Notes under the pieces: generated by a model
What the model was told of the DNA's origin: nothing
Databases searched by the model: none
The model's input: the letters and a program-made list of their open reading frames with translations, nothing else
Part shown: positions 57,701 to 64,000 of the stretch, piece after piece
Numbering within the stretch: position 1 is the first letter of the stretch
How the letters are laid out: each line of letters starts with the position of its first letter
Position numbers and translations under genes: made by a program
Source: Flabesymbios commensalis
Lineage: Eukaryota > Annelida > Polychaeta > Terebellida > Flabelligeridae
Direction: 5' to 3'
NCBI GenBank assembly: GCA_964017125.1
Contig: OZ024908.1
Coordinates: 80,475,499 to 80,539,498, forward strand
DNA: 64,000 nt

Positions 57701-58621
57701 CTCAATCAAATTTCACACTATTCTCATTAATACCTTTTGCAGTAGTCGCTCAAACTTTACTAAATTTTTAGGGCTGTCGCCGTAATAGCTGCAAATGACG
57801 CCTGAAAAATTACAGGAAAATCGGTCAAGAATTGTCGTCTGAATGAATAACTTTTAAAATACTCAATCAAATTTCACACTAATCTCATTAATAACTTTTG
57901 AAGTAGTAGCTCAAACATTACTTAATTTTCACGGCTGTCACCGTAGTAGTAGCAGATGATGCCTGCAAAATTACAGGAAAATCAGTTAAGAATTGACGTC
58001 TGCATTGACGTCTAAATTAATAAATTTTGAAATACCCAATCAAATTTCACAATAATCTCATTAATAACTTTTGAAGTAGTAGCTCAAACATTACTTAATT
58101 TTCAAAGCTGTCCCTGTAGTAGTGGCAGATGATGCCTGTAAAATTATAGGAAAATCGGTTAAGAATTGACGTCTAAATTGACGTCTAAATAAATAACTTT
58201 TGAAATATTCAATCAAATTTCACACTAATCTCATTATAAACCTTTGAAATAATAGCTCAAACTTTAGTAGATATTCAGGGCTGTCGCCGTCATAGCAGCA
58301 CATAATGCCTGCAAAAATACAGGAAAATCTGTTAAGAATTGACGTCTGAATTGACGCAATACCAGCCGAGGGTGCCTGCAAATTTACATGAAAAACAGTT
58401 GGGAATTCAAGTCTGAATTGACGTCTAAATGAATAACTTTTGAAATACTAAGTCAAATTTCACACTAATCTTATCAATTACCTTTGAAGTAGTCGATCAG
58501 ACTACTAAATATTTAGGGTTGTCGCCGTAATAGCTCCAGATGATGCCTGCAAAATTACAGGAACATCGGTTAAGAATTGACGTTTGAATTGACGTCTAAA
58601 TGAATAACTTTTGAAATACTC

Positions 58622-61600
58622 AATCAAATTTCACACTAATCTCAGTAATGACTTTTGAAGTAGTCGTTCAAACATTACTAAATTTTCAAAGCTATCGCCG
58701 TAGTAGCAGCAGATGATGCCTGTAAAATAACAGGACAATCGGTTGAGAATTGACGTCTGAATTGAAGTCTGAATGAATAACTTTTAAAATACTCAATCAA
58801 ATTTCACACTATTCTCATTAATACCTTTTGCAATAGTCGCTCAAACTTTACTAAATTTTCAGGGCTGTTGCCGTAATAGCTGCAAATGACGCCTGAAAAA
58901 TTACAGGAAAATCGGTCTAGAATTGATTTCTGAATTGACGTCTAACTGAATAACTTTTATAATACTCAATCAAATTTTACACTAATCTCATTAATAACTT
59001 TTGAATTAGTCACTCAAACTTTACTAAATTTTTAGATCTGTCGCCGTAATAGCAGCAAATGATGTCTGCAAAATTACGGAAAAATCAGTTAAGAATTCAC
59101 ACCTGCATTGACGTCTAAATTATTCAATTTTGAAATACCCAATCAAATTTCACAATAATCTCATCAATAACTTTTAAAGTAGTAGCTCAAACATTACTTA
59201 ATTTTCAAGGCTGTCGCCGTAGTAGTAGCAGATAATGCCTGTAAAAGTATAGGAAAATCGGCTAAGAGTTGACGTCTGAATTGACGTCTAACTGAATGAC
59301 TTTTGAAATACTCAATCAAATTTCACACTAATCCCATTAATAACTTCTGAAGTAGTCTCTCAAACTTTACTAAATTCTCAGGGATGTTGCCGTGATAGCA
59401 GCAAATGACGCCTTATTACAGGAAAATCGGTTAAGAATTGACGTCTGCATTGACGTCTAAATTAACGTCTAGGATTACATGGAAAACGGTTGAGAATTGA
59501 CCTCTGAATTGACGTCTGAATGATAATTTTTAAAAATACTCAATCAAATTTCCTACTAATCTTATTGATAACTTTTGAAGTACTTAATCAAACCTCGCCA
59601 AATTTACAGGAAAATTTCACACTAATGTCATTAATAACTTTTGAAGTACTTAATCAATCTTCGCCAAATTTACAGAGCAGTTGCCGTAGTACCAGCCGAT
59701 AGTGCCTGCAAAATTACATGGAAAACGGTTTAGAATTGACGTCTGAATTGACGTCTAAATGAATAACTTTTAAAAATACTCAATCAAATTTCTCACTAAT
59801 CTTATTAATAACTTTTGAAGTACTTAATCAAACTTCGCCAAATTTACAGGAAAATTTCACACTAATGTCATTAATAATTTTTGAAGTACTTAATCAATCT
59901 TTGCCAAATTTACAGGGTAGTTGCCGTAGTACCAGCTAATGGTGCCTGCAAAATTACATAGAAAACGGTTGAGAATTGACGTCTGAATTGACGTCTAAAT
60001 GAATAACTTTAAAAAAAAACTCAATCAAATTTCACACTAATCTCATTAATAACTTTTGAAGTAATCAATGAAACTCCGCCAGATTTACAGAGCAGTTGCC
60101 GTAATACCAGCCGATGGTGCCTGCAAAATTACATAGAAAATGGTTGAGAATTGACGTCTGAATTGACGTCTAAATGAATAACTTTTGAAATACTCAATCA
60201 AATTTCACACTAATCTCATTAATAACTTTTGAAGTTGTCAATGAAACGTTGCCAAACTCACAGGGCAGTTGCCGTAATACCAGCCGATGGTGCCTGCAAA
60301 ATTACATGGAAAACGGTTTAGAATTGACGTCTGAATTGACGTCTAAATGATAATTTAAAAAAATACTCAATCAAATTTCCTACTAATCTTATTGATAACT
60401 TTTAAAGTACTTAATCAAACTTCGCCAAATTTACAGGAAAATTTTGCACTAATGTCATTAATAACTTTTGAAGTACTCAATCAATCTTCGCCAAATTTAC
60501 AGGGCAACTGCCGTAATACCAGCCGATGGTGCTTGCAAAATTACATGGAAAATTGTTGAGAATTAACGTCTGAATTGACGTCTAAATGAATAACTTTTGA
60601 AATACTCAATCAAATTTCACACTAATCTCATTAATAACTTTTGAAGTAATCAATGAAACTCCGCCAAATTTACAGGGCAGTTGCCGTAATACCAGCCGAT
60701 GGTGCTTGCAAAATTACATGGAAAACGGTTGAAAATGGACGTCTGAATTGACGTCTAAATAAATAACTTTGAAAAATACTCAATCAAATTTCACACTAAT
60801 CTCATTAATAACTTTTGAAGTAATGAATGAAACTCCGCCAAATTTCCAGGGCAATTGCCATAATACCAGCCGATAGTGCCAGCAAAATTACATAGAAAAT
60901 GGTTGAGAATTGACGTCTGAATTGACGTCTAAATGAATAACTTTTAAAAATACTCAATCAAATTTCACACTAATCTTATTAATAACTTTTGAAGTACTTA
61001 ATCAAACTTCGCCAAATTTACAGGAAAATTTCACACTAATGTCATTTTTAACTTTTGAAGTACTTAATCAATCTTCGCCAAATTTACAGGGCAGTTGCCG
61101 TAGTACCAGCCGATAGTGCCTGCAAAATTACATGGAAAACGGTTGAGAATTGACGTCTGAATTGACGTCTAAATGAATAACTTTTAAAAATACTCAATCA
61201 AATTTCACACTAATCTCATTAATAACTTTTGAAGTAATAAATGAAACTCCGCCAAATTTACAGGACAATTGCCGTAATACCAGCCGATGGTGCCTACAAA
61301 ATTACATAGAAAATGGTTGAGAATTGACGTCTGAATTGACGTCTAAATGAATGACTTTTGAAATACTCAATCAAATTTCACACTTATCTCATTAATAACT
61401 TTCAAAGTAGTCAATGAAACTTCGCCAAATTTACAGGGCAGTTGCCGTAATACCAGCCGTTGGTGCCTGCAAAATTACATGGAAAACGGTAGAGAATTGA
61501 CGTCTGAATTGACGTCTAAATGAATAACTTTTAAAAATACTAAATCAAATTTCACACTGATCTTATTAATAACTTTTGAAGTACTTAATCAAACTTCGCA

Positions 61601-62022
61601 AAAATTTTCATGAAAATTTCACACTAATGTCATTAGTAACTTTTGAAGTACTCAATCAATCTTCGCCAAATTTACAAGGCAGTTGCCGTAGTACCAGCCA
61701 ATGGTGCCTGCAAGATTACATGGAAAACAGTTGAGAATTGACGTCTGAATTGACGTCTAAATGATAATTTTAAAAAATACTCAATCAAATTTCCTACTAA
61801 TCTTATTGATAACTTTTGAAGTACTTAATCAAACTTCGCAAAATTTACAGGAAAATTTCACACTAATGTCATTAATAATTTTTGAAATACTTAATCAATC
61901 TTCGCCAAATTTACAGGGCAGTTGCCGTAGTACCAGCCGATGGTGCCTGCAAAATTACATGGAAAACGGTAGAGAATTGACGTCTGAATTGACGTCTAAA
62001 TGAATAACTTTTAAAAATACTC
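58622..62022 (+). repeat. 3401-bp higher-order unit, copy 1
   Basis: 58640 onward matches 62041 onward at a constant offset of 3401 bp up to the window end; even the 9-base A-run at about 60011 keeps its length at 63412. The left boundary lies near 58622, where the flanking monomers differ ('tgaaatact' against 'taaaaatac'). Confidence 0.85.
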
Positions 62023-64000
62023 AATCAAATTTCACACTAATCTCAGTAATGACTTTTGAAGTAGTCGTTCAAACATTACTAAATTTTCAAAGCTATCGCC
62101 GTAGTAGCAGCAGATGATGCCTGTAAAATAACAGGACAATCGGTTGAGAATTGACGTCTGAATTGAAGTCTGAATGAATAACTTTTAAAATACTCAATCA
62201 AATTTCACACTATTCTCATTAATACCTTTTGCAATAGTCGCTCAAACTTTACTAAATTTTCAGGGCTGTTGCCGTAATAGCTGCAAATGACGCCTGAAAA
62301 ATTACAGGAAAATCGGTCTAGAATTGATTTCTGAATTGACGTCTAACTGAATAACTTTTATAATACTCAATCAAATTTTACACTAATCTCATTAATAACT
62401 TTTGAATTAGTCACTCAAACTTTACTAAATTTTTAGATCTGTCGCCGTAATAGCAGCAAATGATGTCTGCAAAATTACGGAAAAATCAGTTAAGAATTCA
62501 CACCTGCATTGACGTCTAAATTATTCAATTTTGAAATACCCAATCAAATTTCACAATAATCTCATCAATAACTTTTAAAGTAGTAGCTCAAACATTACTT
62601 AATTTTCAAGGCTGTCGCCGTAGTAGTAGCAGATAATGCCTGTAAAAGTATAGGAAAATCGGCTAAGAGTTGACGTCTGAATTGACGTCTAACTGAATGA
62701 CTTTTGAAATACTCAATCAAATTTCACACTAATCCCATTAATAACTTCTGAAGTAGTCTCTCAAACTTTACTAAATTCTCAGGGATGTTGCCGTGATAGC
62801 AGCAAATGACGCCTTATTACAGGAAAATCGGTTAAGAATTGACGTCTGCATTGACGTCTAAATTAACGTCTAGGATTACATGGAAAACGGTTGAGAATTG
62901 ACCTCTGAATTGACGTCTGAATGATAATTTTTAAAAATACTCAATCAAATTTCCTACTAATCTTATTGATAACTTTTGAAGTACTTAATCAAACCTCGCC
63001 AAATTTACAGGAAAATTTCACACTAATGTCATTAATAACTTTTGAAGTACTTAATCAATCTTCGCCAAATTTACAGAGCAGTTGCCGTAGTACCAGCCGA
63101 TAGTGCCTGCAAAATTACATGGAAAACGGTTTAGAATTGACGTCTGAATTGACGTCTAAATGAATAACTTTTAAAAATACTCAATCAAATTTCTCACTAA
63201 TCTTATTAATAACTTTTGAAGTACTTAATCAAACTTCGCCAAATTTACAGGAAAATTTCACACTAATGTCATTAATAATTTTTGAAGTACTTAATCAATC
63301 TTTGCCAAATTTACAGGGTAGTTGCCGTAGTACCAGCTAATGGTGCCTGCAAAATTACATAGAAAACGGTTGAGAATTGACGTCTGAATTGACGTCTAAA
63401 TGAATAACTTTAAAAAAAAACTCAATCAAATTTCACACTAATCTCATTAATAACTTTTGAAGTAATCAATGAAACTCCGCCAGATTTACAGAGCAGTTGC
63501 CGTAATACCAGCCGATGGTGCCTGCAAAATTACATAGAAAATGGTTGAGAATTGACGTCTGAATTGACGTCTAAATGAATAACTTTTGAAATACTCAATC
63601 AAATTTCACACTAATCTCATTAATAACTTTTGAAGTTGTCAATGAAACGTTGCCAAACTCACAGGGCAGTTGCCGTAATACCAGCCGATGGTGCCTGCAA
63701 AATTACATGGAAAACGGTTTAGAATTGACGTCTGAATTGACGTCTAAATGATAATTTAAAAAAATACTCAATCAAATTTCCTACTAATCTTATTGATAAC
63801 TTTTAAAGTACTTAATCAAACTTCGCCAAATTTACAGGAAAATTTTGCACTAATGTCATTAATAACTTTTGAAGTACTCAATCAATCTTCGCCAAATTTA
63901 CAGGGCAACTGCCGTAATACCAGCCGATGGTGCTTGCAAAATTACATGGAAAATTGTTGAGAATTAACGTCTGAATTGACGTCTAAATGAATAACTTTTG
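62023..64000 (+). repeat. 3401-bp higher-order unit, copy 2 (cut by window end)
   Basis: No difference from 58622-60599 was noticed over about 1.98 kb. This is either a very recent tandem duplication or an assembly artefact. Confidence 0.8.

Larger units (their letters stand above)
54703..64000 (+). repeat. ~173-bp satellite, block 3, to the window edge
   Basis: It carries the same monomer with more variants. A 497-bp trimer repeats at 55231/55728. A diverged long unit lies at about 56320-56960. From about 59500 many units carry an extra 'tttacaggaaaatttcacac' module ('aatgtcattaataacttttg'), giving units of about 230-240 bp. The array runs off the right edge. Short open frames here are repeat artefacts. 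Confidence 0.95.

Noticed and set aside
59520-63103. Identical 60-80-codon frames in the right-hand satellite
   Set aside because: Simple by-products of duplicated satellite units.

Overview
The window is nuclear DNA from an animal, most likely a marine invertebrate; the species cannot be fixed from the sequence. The evidence is GT-AG introns in phase with conserved coding sequence, a clear ROMO1 homologue, a BTB/C2H2 zinc-finger gene, AATAAA-type poly(A) signals, and an AT-rich background full of small inverted-repeat transposons (MITEs). Only three host genes are well supported, all in the first 28.5 kb; the rest is repeat.

Layout. 1-1186: a ~145-bp tandem array cut by the window edge. 1596-8414 (+): a six-exon gene for a 439-residue multi-pass membrane protein that I do not recognise; its introns hold TTAA-flanked MITEs, a SINE-like trimer and minisatellites. 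10.6-12.2 kb: a cluster of MITEs. 12684-13419 (-): two-exon ROMO1 (mitochondrial inner-membrane protein). 15-25.5 kb: many fold-back elements, including a 962-bp element with a 9-bp target duplication (Mutator-like), a weak THAP-like exon, and a ~60-bp minisatellite split by an 873-bp TIR element. 26500-28407 (+): an intronless coding exon for a protein with two weak BTB-like segments and 15 zinc fingers.

31.0-64.0 kb is satellite DNA. The main satellite has a ~173-bp monomer carrying two GACGTC palindromes 12 bp apart, and it is interspersed with ~650-bp long units bearing a 19-bp perfect hairpin. It is interrupted twice. The first interruption is a 15.1-kb non-coding block (35625-50725) with a head-to-tail junction of its own ends; it carries an inverted minisatellite (36.2-37.8 kb) and a second satellite built of 33-bp hairpin subunits (38.15-43.99 kb). 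The second is a 1.74-kb hAT-like element (52967-54702) with an 8-bp target duplication. Very recent higher-order duplications occur in both satellites (offsets 3831 and 3401 bp).

The genes show no functional link to one another. The main interest is how the satellites arose: a lone diverged relative of the 173-bp monomer lies at 15.5 kb, and single-copy forms of the 36-kb minisatellite unit sit inside interspersed repeats at 25.1 and 44.8 kb. Both suggest that local interspersed repeats were amplified into arrays.
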